From the NCBI GenBank assembly GCA_039714535.1, contig JBDLJC010000038.1, positions 1 through 36,322 of the forward strand: a DNA stretch of 36,322 nucleotides, written 5' to 3'. The position numbers and the translations under genes are program-made. The DNA comes from JAGXFP01 sp039714535. Lineage in GTDB: Bacteria; Desulfobacterota; Desulfobulbia; Desulfobulbales; JAGXFP01. The number at the start of each line of letters is the position of its first letter. Position 1 is the stretch's first letter. The notes below the pieces were generated by a model. It was not told where the DNA came from. It saw only the letters and a program-made list of their open reading frames with translations, and ran no database searches. Below, one piece after another: positions 9,164-16,711 of the stretch.

Positions 9164-11698
9164 TCAGAAACCGCTGTGCGCGGCGGCAAAAACCAGAGCC
9201 TGCTTAATTTCTTCAAGACTTCTTGAATCCGTCACCTTTGCTCCGTTACTATCCAGAACATAAAAAACATCGATAAGCTGGCCCTGGCGGGTCGAGATCA
9301 GGGCCTTGGCAATATTTATCTCAAAATCCGCCATGGTCCTGGTTATATCGTAGAGCAGCGACGGCTGATCTTCGGAGAAGACCTCTATAATGGTAAAGAA
9401 GCGGGAAGACTTGTTATCGATCTTAACAGTGGTGGCATAGCGTTGATGTTCGAGCGCCGGCCCGGAGCGTTTGGCTGTTTTTTTGGCAGCCAAACGATGG
9501 GTCAATCCCAGTCGACTCGCCAAAACCTGGTTAAGATCCTTGGTCAGGGCCGGCCAATCCTGCTCATGAAAGTTATTGCTGAACACCGGTTTGACCTCAA
9601 TAAGATCGACAACCGTACCGTCCTGCCAGGTATGAATCTTGGCCGATAGGACGCTGAGATTGTTAAGGGCCAGGATCCCGCAGATCCGGGAAAGCAACCC
9701 GGTCCGGTCCCGGCTGACGACCAGGACCGACCAGTGGTCGCCATGATCGGTCGGAACCAGCAAGGCGCTCCGCTCCAAGAGTTTTTCTTTCAGACCGATG
9801 TGTTCAACCACCTCATCCACACTATAATTAAGCAGATAGTCGTCGGGTAGATTTTCCAGCCAATCGCCAGAGCCCTCTGGCAAGGCGTCGGCAACATGAT
9901 CACGCATCCACTGGCTGGCCTGCTGCCGGTCGGGATCAACCCATTCAGACTGATCCAGGGCATGAGCAATACGCAGATAAAGGTCCTGGAGCAAGGCGCC
10001 CTTCCATTCACTCCAGACCTTGGGCCCCGTGGCCCGGGCATCACCAATTGACAACATATATAACATGCGCAAGCGATTGGGATCTTTAATCAGTTGGGCG
10101 CACTGAAAGATTACCTCTTCATCCTCCAAATCCCGACTCTGGGCGATGTCAGACAGATAGAGGTGGCGGTGCACCAGAAACTGCAACTCATCCAGATCAT
10201 TGCCATTCAGCCCCAATCGCTTACCGATCCGACCGGCTATTTCCGCCCCGACCTCGCCATGATTACCGCCCCGCCCCTTGCCGATATCATGGAGCAGCCC
10301 GGCAAGATTCAGGACATGGGGCGTTGTAATCTCCGAGAAGATCCGCGCCTGCTCATCGGTCAATCGCTGCAACTCGCCCACGGTCTGCAAGAGATGCCGA
10401 TCCACGGTATTAACGTGAAAGACATCATGCTGGGCCAGCGATTCGAGGGAGGCAAATTCCGGCAGATAGGCGGAGAGAAGCCCTGTTTCCAACATGGTGC
10501 TCAAAAGAGCTAAAGGGGTGGCCGCGCCCAGAATAGCAAAAAATTCAGCCGCCACCCGTCGGGAATTCCTGAAATCATCATCAATGAGGCCGAGGCTGCC
10601 GGAGATAAGCTGGCGGGTTCTGAAGTGGATCGGCAGACCGGTCCGAGCGGCTTGGCTGAAAATTTTAAAGAGCAGAATCGGTTTCCGGGCCAACAACTCC
10701 GGATCGGTCAACTGGATCCAGCCGTTAACCGCCGCCAAACCCTTATCAAGAACCACATCGCCCTTAACCTGCCGCGTCGCCCCGAAGGTTTCGTCGATGT
10801 GCTCAAAAAAAAGATCGGTGGCTACGGCAATGGTATCGAGATAGCCATAGACTTCCTGCAGAAAGATCTCGACACCCAACATCCCTCGGGTATCTTTATA
10901 GCCCAAGGCCTTGGCAATCCCCTCCTGATGCTCGAAAAAAAGCTGATCGTTCTTGCGGCCACTCAGATAATGGAGGCGATTGCGAATCATGACCAGATTA
11001 TCGAAACTATCCTCCAGCGCAGCTCTTTCCTCACGCCGGAACACCCCTGCTTCTTCGATGGCCGAAAGCCCCTTTAAGCCAAAGACGCCCCGGGCCGACC
11101 ACAACATCGACTGAATATCACGGAAGCCGCCGCGACCCTCTTTAATATTGGGCTCAAGCTGGAAACTGTGGCCGCCATAAAGACGCTTACGGTTTTCCCG
11201 CTCGACCGCCATTTTCGTTAAAAAATCGCGGCGGCACCCCTCGATGAATTTCTTCTTATACGACGTTGCTAGTTTGTCGAAAAGCGGCTCAGAGCCGGTA
11301 ATCAGACGGGCATCGAGCATGGCGATCTGGAGATGAAAATCATTCTTGCAGTCGGTAAGGCACTGGGAGACACTTCTGACACTATGGCCAACTTCCAGGC
11401 CGGCGTCCCAGAGGGGATACAAGATTGTCTCCGCCGTTTCCACGAGGACTTTTTTTTTGACCAAGCGGGAATGCAGGAGCATCAGGTCGATATCGGAGAA
11501 AGGGAAAAGTTCTCTGCGGCCATAACCACCGAGAGCGACCAGAGCCATTTCCCCGGAGCCTTCGGTTAATTCGGCAAAGCGATCTTGCAGAAAAACATCA
11601 ATCGCCTCAGAATGCTTATCAAGCAACTGCCAACCGCTTAACCCATCTTCCCACAACCTCTGGAGGGTCTCGCGACTGGCGCGCAGTCCATGCTTCAC
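9164..11698 (-). CDS. glnD: PII uridylyltransferase / uridylyl-removing enzyme
   Basis: Glutamine sensor that adds UMP to PII when glutamine is low and removes it when glutamine is high. Domains in order are: a nucleotidyltransferase with GGYGRRELFPFSDIDL at residues 57-72; a central GlnE-like linker region; an HD hydrolase domain with LLHDIGKGRGGNHGEVG; and two C-terminal ACT domains (starting HWSVLVVSRDRTGLL and TIIEVFSEDQPSLLY). At 844 aa it is close to the E. coli protein, and both active sites look complete. The start is GTG, 8 nt after the glnB stop, with only a weak ribosome binding site, which fits translational coupling. It is third in amtB-glnB-glnD. Confidence 0.96.
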   Translation of the reverse strand: MKHGLRASRETLQRLWEDGLSGWQLLDKHSEAIDVFLQDRFAELTEGSGEMALVALGGYGRRELFPFSDIDLMLLHSRLVKKKVLVETAETILYPLWDAGLEVGHSVRSVSQCLTDCKNDFHLQIAMLDARLITGSEPLFDKLATSYKKKFIEGCRRDFLTKMAVERENRKRLYGGHSFQLEPNIKEGRGGFRDIQSMLWSARGVFGLKGLSAIEEAGVFRREERAALEDSFDNLVMIRNRLHYLSGRKNDQLFFEHQEGIAKALGYKDTRGMLGVEIFLQEVYGYLDTIAVATDLFFEHIDETFGATRQVKGDVVLDKGLAAVNGWIQLTDPELLARKPILLFKIFSQAARTGLPIHFRTRQLISGSLGLIDDDFRNSRRVAAEFFAILGAATPLALLSTMLETGLLSAYLPEFASLESLAQHDVFHVNTVDRHLLQTVGELQRLTDEQARIFSEITTPHVLNLAGLLHDIGKGRGGNHGEVGAEIAGRIGKRLGLNGNDLDELQFLVHRHLYLSDIAQSRDLEDEEVIFQCAQLIKDPNRLRMLYMLSIGDARATGPKVWSEWKGALLQDLYLRIAHALDQSEWVDPDRQQASQWMRDHVADALPEGSGDWLENLPDDYLLNYSVDEVVEHIGLKEKLLERSALLVPTDHGDHWSVLVVSRDRTGLLSRICGILALNNLSVLSAKIHTWQDGTVVDLIEVKPVFSNNFHEQDWPALTKDLNQVLASRLGLTHRLAAKKTAKRSGPALEHQRYATTVKIDNKSSRFFTIIEVFSEDQPSLLYDITRTMADFEINIAKALISTRQGQLIDVFYVLDSNGAKVTDSRSLEEIKQALVFAAAHSGF

Positions 11699-11706
11699 CT
11701 GGCTGA

Positions 11707-12045
11707 TCAGATCGCCTCGCGACCTTTCTCGCCGGTCCGGACCCGAATCACTTCCTCAATCGGCAGGACGAAGATCTTGCCATCACCAATCTTATCGGTA
11801 TTGGCGGCTTCCCTGATGGTATCAACAACCTGATCAACCTGGGCGGCATCAACAATAATCTCCAACTTGGTCTTGGGAATGAAGTCAACTTCGTACTCAG
11901 CGCCACGATAAATTTCCTTATGGCCCTTCTGACGCCCGTACCCTTTGACATCAGAAACCGTCATCCCTTTAATGCCGATGCCGTTAAGGGCTTCTTTTAC
12001 GTCATCAAGTTTGAACGGTTTGATAATAGCTTCAATTTTTTTCAT
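11707..12045 (-). CDS. glnB: Nitrogen regulatory protein PII
   Basis: Trimeric signal protein that binds 2-oxoglutarate and ATP/ADP and regulates partners such as AmtB and nitrogen regulators. It is 112 aa. The T-loop reads GRQKGHKEIYRGAEY, and Tyr51 is present at the position that GlnD uridylylates in E. coli. The C-terminal signature GDGKIFVLPIEEVIRVRTGE is present. It is more GlnB-like than GlnK-like, but its place directly after amtB is typical of glnK. A strong AAGGAG stands about 7 nt before the ATG. Confidence 0.97.
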   Translation of the reverse strand: MKKIEAIIKPFKLDDVKEALNGIGIKGMTVSDVKGYGRQKGHKEIYRGAEYEVDFIPKTKLEIIVDAAQVDQVVDTIREAANTDKIGDGKIFVLPIEEVIRVRTGEKGREAI

Positions 12046-12098
12046 TAGAATCTCCTTAGCTTAAATTATGCTAATCAACTCGACTGTCCGTTGAATTT

Positions 12099-13322
12099 TC
12101 AGGTGTTATAGGCTGTTTCACTATGCTCGGCCTGATCGAGACCGACCATCTCCGAATCTGTATCCAAACGCATCCCAATTGCCATATCTATTACCTTACA
12201 TAAAATCCAGCTGACTATGAAAGCATAAAGTCCAACCACCATGATCCCAAATAACTGAGTAACAAGAAAATCCGGGTTACCGGCCAACAGACCATCAGCA
12301 CCGCCGGGATTGACCGCCTTAGAGGCAAAGACCCCTAAACAGACGGTACCGATCACACCCCCAAGGCCATGGATGCCAACCACATCCAGACTATCGTCAA
12401 AACCGAGTCTGTTTTTGAAGGAAACGGCAAAGTAGCAACAGAGACCAGCCAGCAGACCGATGATAATCGCCGAATTGGGTCCGACAAAACCAGCCGCCGG
12501 GGTAATCGTCGCCAGTCCGGCAATGGCGCCGGAAGCGGCGCCCAGGGTGGTTGGTTTGTCATCGCGGAGCCACTCCATCAGGGTCCACATAGCCATACCG
12601 GCCATGCCGCCAAGATGGGTCGAGACAAAGGCAACCGCCGCAATCTCATTGGCGGCCAAGGCGCTACCGCCATTAAATCCGAACCAACCAAACCAGAGCA
12701 GGCCGGTGCCGAGCAAGGTCATCGGCAAATTATGGGGCATAAAATTTGCCCGACCGAAATTCTTCCGCGGCCCAACGACCATGACCGCTGCCAGAGCGCC
12801 GGCGCCGCAGGTCAGGTGCACCACCAGGCCGCCGGCAAAATCTAGAACCCCTCGAGACCCAAGCCAACCACCGGCCCCCCAGATCCAGTGACAAACCGGA
12901 TTATAGACCAGGACCGCCCATGCCAGACTAAACAGGACGAAAGGACCAAAGCGAACCCTCTCCGCAAAGGCGCCGGTGATCAAGGCAGGAGTGATTACCG
13001 CAAACATACATTGGTAGATCATAAATACCGTATGAGGAATGGTCGTCGCATAATCAGGGCTTGGTTCAGTTGTTACTCCGTTCAGGGCAAACCAAGAGAG
13101 ATCCCCAATAACCCCACCGACATCCGGCCCAAACGACATTGAATAGCCGAGATAAACCCACTCCATACTGATCAAGGCAATCATAATAAAACTCTGCAAA
13201 ATGGTGCCAAGAACATTCTTGCTGCGTACCATCCCTGCATAAAACAAGGCCAGTCCCGGTGTCATAAGCAGGACCAGACCAGCTGCTGCCAGAATAAAAG
13301 CAGTATCTCCCGTGTTGATCAT
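12099..13322 (-). CDS. amtB: Ammonium transporter
   Basis: Amt/Mep/Rh channel for ammonium uptake in the cytoplasmic membrane, 407 aa with about 11 hydrophobic helices. Family segments include GLALFYAGMVRSKN at the N-terminus, the pore histidines in GGLVVHLTCGAGALA and VVGIHGLGGVIGT, and WFGWFGFNGGSALAAN. There is no long signal peptide ahead of the first helix. GGAGGG lies 9 nt before the ATG. It is first in amtB-glnB-glnD, and a sigma-54-type promoter lies about 85 nt upstream, so expression is expected to rise under nitrogen limitation. Confidence 0.96.
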   Translation of the reverse strand: MINTGDTAFILAAAGLVLLMTPGLALFYAGMVRSKNVLGTILQSFIMIALISMEWVYLGYSMSFGPDVGGVIGDLSWFALNGVTTEPSPDYATTIPHTVFMIYQCMFAVITPALITGAFAERVRFGPFVLFSLAWAVLVYNPVCHWIWGAGGWLGSRGVLDFAGGLVVHLTCGAGALAAVMVVGPRKNFGRANFMPHNLPMTLLGTGLLWFGWFGFNGGSALAANEIAAVAFVSTHLGGMAGMAMWTLMEWLRDDKPTTLGAASGAIAGLATITPAAGFVGPNSAIIIGLLAGLCCYFAVSFKNRLGFDDSLDVVGIHGLGGVIGTVCLGVFASKAVNPGGADGLLAGNPDFLVTQLFGIMVVGLYAFIVSWILCKVIDMAIGMRLDTDSEMVGLDQAEHSETAYNT

Positions 13323-13405
13323 TTATCGCCATCCCTCCGCAAAGATGATTGCTAAGCTTGTTTACTATCAGGAACCCTATATTCAATAGAACTAAGCGAA
13401 GAGTT

Positions 13406-13421
13406 TGCGATAACCGTGCCA
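13406..13421 (-). promoter_or_regulatory. Sigma-54-type promoter of amtB-glnB-glnD
   Basis: Read on the minus strand this is TGGCACGGTTATCGCA. It has the -24 element TGGCAC, the -12 GC, and exactly ten bases between the GG and GC pairs. The only departure from TGGCAC-N5-TTGCA is C for T in the -12 element. It leaves a leader of roughly 70 nt before amtB, and a NifA-like sigma-54 activator is encoded immediately upstream. Confidence 0.75.
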
Positions 13422-13510
13422 TGCTTGACAGAATCACCTATCTACCTGTATTGCCGCGCCGACAAAAAGACACGACCCCACCCATGCCGCAACACATCAC
13501 AATATCGTTA

Positions 13511-13555
13511 TAAAAAATGGTCATTTATCACGATATTGTGATAAATGACCATTTT
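13511..13555 (-). terminator. Terminator of the nrpR / NifA-like operon
   Basis: A perfect inverted repeat with 18-bp arms (13514-13531 and 13538-13555, 6-nt loop) lies 36 nt after the activator stop codon. On the minus strand the stem is followed by a T-rich run. The stem is AT-rich (AAAATGGTCATTTATCAC arm). It also lies about 95 nt upstream of the amtB sigma-54 promoter, so a second role as a protein-binding dyad is possible. Confidence 0.75.
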
Positions 13556-13591
13556 GATGGAGAAAGAGAAAAGCAGAGGAATTAGTTTTTT

Positions 13592-15148
13592 CTACTTCTT
13601 GGGTATTTTAAATTTATTCGGATCAATTTTATGTTTATGGACCTTGTAGTTAAAAACCCGAAGACTGGCGCCAAGATGGGCTGCGGCCCTGGTCTGGTTC
13701 CCTTCAAAGCGCTTAAGAGCATCGACAACCAGTTCTTTCTCAAAATTTTCCACCGTAGCCACTAAAGAAAGTGGTTTCCTTTTTCGACCAGACAATTCCG
13801 ACGTCTGCAAAGTAGGCGGCAGATGATAACTCTTGATCGCATCCCCATCACAGATCAACAAAGCCCGCTCCATACAGTTCTGTAATTCCCGTACATTGCC
13901 GGGCCAATGATACTGGATCAAAAGATCAATTGCCGAGGTGGAGATTCGCTGCACCTTCCGCTTGTTCTCTTCATTATATTTATGGAGAAAATACTCGGCC
14001 AGCAGTAACACGTCAGTTCGCCGGTCACGCAAGGGTGGAATATAGATGGGAAAGACATTCAGACGGTAATAAAAATCCTCCCTGAAAGTGCCCTGCTCAA
14101 CCGCCTTTTCCAGGTCCTTATTGGTGGCGGTTATCAATCGCACATCACATTTTCTGGTCCTGGTACTGCCCAGCCTCTGGAACTCCCGATCCTGGATTAC
14201 GCTTAGGAGCTTGGCCTGAATATGTCCTGGTAACTCGCCGATTTCATCAAGGAACAGGGTGCCGCCCTCTGCCACCTCAAAGCGGCCTTTTTTCATCTCA
14301 TTGGCCCCGGTAAAAGCACCCTTTTCATGGCCAAACAACTCATTCTCCAGCAAGGTCTCTGGCAGAGCCGAACAATTGACCACAACAAAAGGCTTGTCAG
14401 CCCGCTGACTGTTGTGATGGATGGCTTTGGCGATCAAAGTTTTCCCGGTACCGGACTCGCCACGCAACAGCACTGTTGCATTTGCCCCGGCAACCCGACC
14501 AATCATCTCCAAGACATCCTGCATGCGACTGGAGCTAGATACCACCGAATCAATCCGGTATTTATCTGAAAGCTGCTGCCTCAACTTGGTATTTTCATAC
14601 AGCAACTCCTCCTTCTCCTTATTGACTGCCTGTATCCGGTTAACAGCCTGGGCTAATAGCCCACTGATCACAGTCAGAAACTGGAGCTCTTCCTCGAAAT
14701 TAGCACCCTCGCGATATTCCAGATCAACGCTGAGAGAGCCAATAGTAGTCTTGCCATGCTTGATAGGCACACACAAAAACGAAAGATTTCGGTCACTTAC
14801 CCCGCCACGAGCCTTTGTTCGGTTGATAAACAGCGGCTCTTCACTTATCCGGGGCACGATGATCGGTTCCCCGGCGGCAATCACGCGGCCGGTTATCCCC
14901 TCCCCGAACTTGTAAACCCCTCTCTTTCTGGCCTGGGCCGTCATTCCTGGGGCCACCTCGATTTCAGACTGACCTGATCTTGTATTGACAATGGTAACCG
15001 TGCCGTTTTTAAAATCGAAACTGGCAGAAAGAATTGCCATCGCTTTTTTCAAACATTCCCGCAAATCCCTCGTTGAAGCCAGGACCTTGGTGATCTCATA
15101 AAAGCAGGTTAGTGTCGCCAGCTCTTTTTCGGTTTGTTTTTTAGCCAT
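13592..15148 (-). CDS. NifA-like sigma-54-dependent activator (GAF-AAA-Fis)
   Basis: Enhancer-binding protein that drives sigma-54 RNA polymerase. An N-terminal GAF domain (about residues 15-170) is followed by a short coiled linker and a central AAA+ domain. That domain has Walker A GESGTGKT at 230-237, the sigma-54 contact motif GAFTGA at 277-282 and Walker B GGTLFLDEIGELP from 296. A C-terminal Fis-type helix-turn-helix (GNQTRAAAHLGASLRVF) ends the protein. This GAF-AAA-Fis order without a receiver domain is that of NifA. No nif genes are in the window, so control of amtB and glnA is the local inference. It lies 18 nt after nrpR in the same operon. Confidence 0.92.
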   Translation of the reverse strand: MAKKQTEKELATLTCFYEITKVLASTRDLRECLKKAMAILSASFDFKNGTVTIVNTRSGQSEIEVAPGMTAQARKRGVYKFGEGITGRVIAAGEPIIVPRISEEPLFINRTKARGGVSDRNLSFLCVPIKHGKTTIGSLSVDLEYREGANFEEELQFLTVISGLLAQAVNRIQAVNKEKEELLYENTKLRQQLSDKYRIDSVVSSSSRMQDVLEMIGRVAGANATVLLRGESGTGKTLIAKAIHHNSQRADKPFVVVNCSALPETLLENELFGHEKGAFTGANEMKKGRFEVAEGGTLFLDEIGELPGHIQAKLLSVIQDREFQRLGSTRTRKCDVRLITATNKDLEKAVEQGTFREDFYYRLNVFPIYIPPLRDRRTDVLLLAEYFLHKYNEENKRKVQRISTSAIDLLIQYHWPGNVRELQNCMERALLICDGDAIKSYHLPPTLQTSELSGRKRKPLSLVATVENFEKELVVDALKRFEGNQTRAAAHLGASLRVFNYKVHKHKIDPNKFKIPKK

Positions 15149-15166
15149 AATCTATCCGCCAAACGC

Positions 15167-16171
15167 CTATAAAGCATTGAGCCTTTCTTTCATTTCAGCA
15201 AAGTGAAACAGTTTTTCGTATTCTATCATACCTGCAAGTGCCCGGGAACCTACCCGCACCCCTGTTTCTTCAAGAGCAGCGGCAGGATTAAGCCCGCCTA
15301 TCACTATAGCCCCGATCCTTCCTTCGTTAACCGGCACTTCAAGTAGGGGCTGCCCCGGCCAACCAACCATCATAAAGCTGCCCAAACCGGCCCTTTCGAG
15401 CTTTTTATTTAATTTCAGGACAGTATCGCGGCTATCGGCAGGCAGTTCCCGAAAACCAACCCCGATCCGGCCATTGCCTGTCTCAACAGCCGCCAAAGCA
15501 CTAGTCATTCCGCCTTTAATGAAAATTTCGAGCGGATCTAGGCTGGTACCTTCGTACTTAATGATCTCCACAAACCTGGAAGGTTTACCGTCACAAATCT
15601 CGAGCAGACCGCCGAAACTGGAGTGAGTCGGAATACCCCGTGCCAGAAGAACACCGTTTAATGTAATAGAGCAGACAGTACCCATTCCGACCATCCCATC
15701 CGGCACCACCAATTCACCGGCCTTCTCACCAGGCCCAAAGAGAGCCATTAGACTCCCCATGCCATATCCACTTTCATAGATTTGACTTATCAGTGGAAGC
15801 AAGTCGCGCAACAGTCGACCATCTACAATACTTATGTTCGCAATAACCGTGCCGGTTTTGCGAGCTAAATCAAAATTCATTTGATAGGTCAACTGATCGA
15901 TTTTTGCCGAAAGAAAACCAACCTTATCAAAAACCCTTGCATCACGGAGCTCGCAAAGCCCCTTTTCAGTGATGCAGCGGCCTCGTTTTCCGAAATTGTC
16001 AGTAAGCCCACGGCTATCAAGTTCCTTGAAATAATGGCGGATAGTCCGCTCACTTACTTCATAACCCATAGCTTGAAGGTTACCCATAAGCCTGGAACTG
16101 GTAACTGGTCCATCCGCTTTTCCCAGCAGTCTAAGAATAGCGAGTTCTTTTTTTTCTGTTTTTTCGTTCAT
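15167..16171 (-). CDS. nrpR: NrpR-type nitrogen repressor (HTH plus DUF128)
   Basis: Homologue of the methanogen repressor NrpR, which represses nitrogen genes and is released by 2-oxoglutarate. A winged helix (residues about 5-70: LGKADGPVTSSRLMGNLQAMG, then SERTIRHYFKELDSRGL) precedes one DUF128/NrpR regulatory domain. Its characteristic segments are KIDQLTYQMNFDLARKTG, GMVGMGTVCSITLNGVLLA, LDPLEIFIKGGMTS and AIVIGGLNPAAALEETG. The frame extends to a TTG at 16213, but the ATG at 16171 places the HTH at the usual distance. Neither start has a good ribosome binding site. It is co-transcribed with the NifA-like activator and divergent from glnA. Confidence 0.9.
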   Translation of the reverse strand: MNEKTEKKELAILRLLGKADGPVTSSRLMGNLQAMGYEVSERTIRHYFKELDSRGLTDNFGKRGRCITEKGLCELRDARVFDKVGFLSAKIDQLTYQMNFDLARKTGTVIANISIVDGRLLRDLLPLISQIYESGYGMGSLMALFGPGEKAGELVVPDGMVGMGTVCSITLNGVLLARGIPTHSSFGGLLEICDGKPSRFVEIIKYEGTSLDPLEIFIKGGMTSALAAVETGNGRIGVGFRELPADSRDTVLKLNKKLERAGLGSFMMVGWPGQPLLEVPVNEGRIGAIVIGGLNPAAALEETGVRVGSRALAGMIEYEKLFHFAEMKERLNAL

Positions 16172-16614
16172 AAAGCAAGTCGACAAAAAACACGCAGTAA
16201 ATATTAACGGCAAAATTGCCGCATAACCCCGTTATCTGAACAACACCAAACTAAATAGTCGTTGCTGATACAAAGACAATCTACGCCAGACCCCTCTTGA
16301 AAGGTTCAATAGGCAACACAACTCGCAGTCGCACCCAAGATCGGAATGCGGCAAAACTGCCACTACTGCCATCCGAGTCGAGCTCAGGCAACCCTATCCC
16401 CCCAAGTTTTGGGAAAATAATCGTTGAAAAACGTCGGTGGGCTGATATATTGGCAAGCTGTTGCCAATATATCAATAAAGATTAGTTGCGGCAACCGGCC
16501 TTCATTGTAATAAGCTTCACTTTTGCTTTCGCTCTGGGGCATTCTGGAAGAAAGCATTTTAGAATCCTGGCCAAAACCGTTTTTCATTTGTTTTTTTGTC
16601 ACAATGGCAGATTT
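16172..16614. other. nrpR-glnA divergent control region
   Basis: This is the start of a roughly 540-nt region between the divergent starts of nrpR and glnA. Apart from the dyads listed separately, it contains CGGCAA-AA-TTGCCG at 16208-16221, close to the nrpR start, and GTTGC-G-GCAAC at 16485-16495. Small open frames of 62-85 aa on both strands have no ribosome binding site or family and are not called. Confidence 0.5.
16443..16474. promoter_or_regulatory. Long dyad, candidate activator site for glnA
   Basis: Perfect inverted repeat with 14-bp arms (TGATATATTGGCAA and its complement) around a 4-nt GCTG. No T-run follows on either strand, so it is not an intrinsic terminator. It sits about 140 nt upstream of the glnA sigma-54 promoter, the usual distance for an enhancer-binding protein, and about 270 nt upstream of nrpR. 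Its core TTGGCAA-N4-TTGCCAA does not match the NifA (TGT-N10-ACA) or NtrC consensus. Confidence 0.55.
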
Positions 16615-16630
16615 TGGCACACATATTGCT
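16615..16630 (+). promoter_or_regulatory. Sigma-54 promoter of glnA
   Basis: TGGCACACATATTGCT matches the consensus TGGCAC-N5-TTGC(A/T) at every specified base, with ten bases between GG and GC. It predicts a start of transcription near 16641 and a leader of about 70 nt. Confidence 0.88.
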
Positions 16631-16656
16631 CGTTCAAACATGAAATTTTAGTTTTT

Positions 16657-16680
16657 TGACAGAAAAACCTGTCAGGACAG
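16657..16680 (+). promoter_or_regulatory. Overlapping dyads in the glnA leader
   Basis: TGACAG-N6-CTGTCA (16657-16674) overlaps CTGTC-AG-GACAG (16669-16680). The middle CTGTC can pair with either neighbour, giving two mutually exclusive short hairpins, or three half-sites for a dimeric protein. The element lies just after the predicted sigma-54 start point and about 30 nt before the glnA start codon. Confidence 0.45.
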
Positions 16681-16711
16681 TTATTTTTTAATTTTATTCA
16701 AGGAGCAAATC

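Noticed and set aside
16281..16641. Short frames of 62-85 aa on both strands between nrpR and glnA
   Set aside because: They cross the dyads and the sigma-54 promoter and have no ribosome binding site or recognisable protein pattern.
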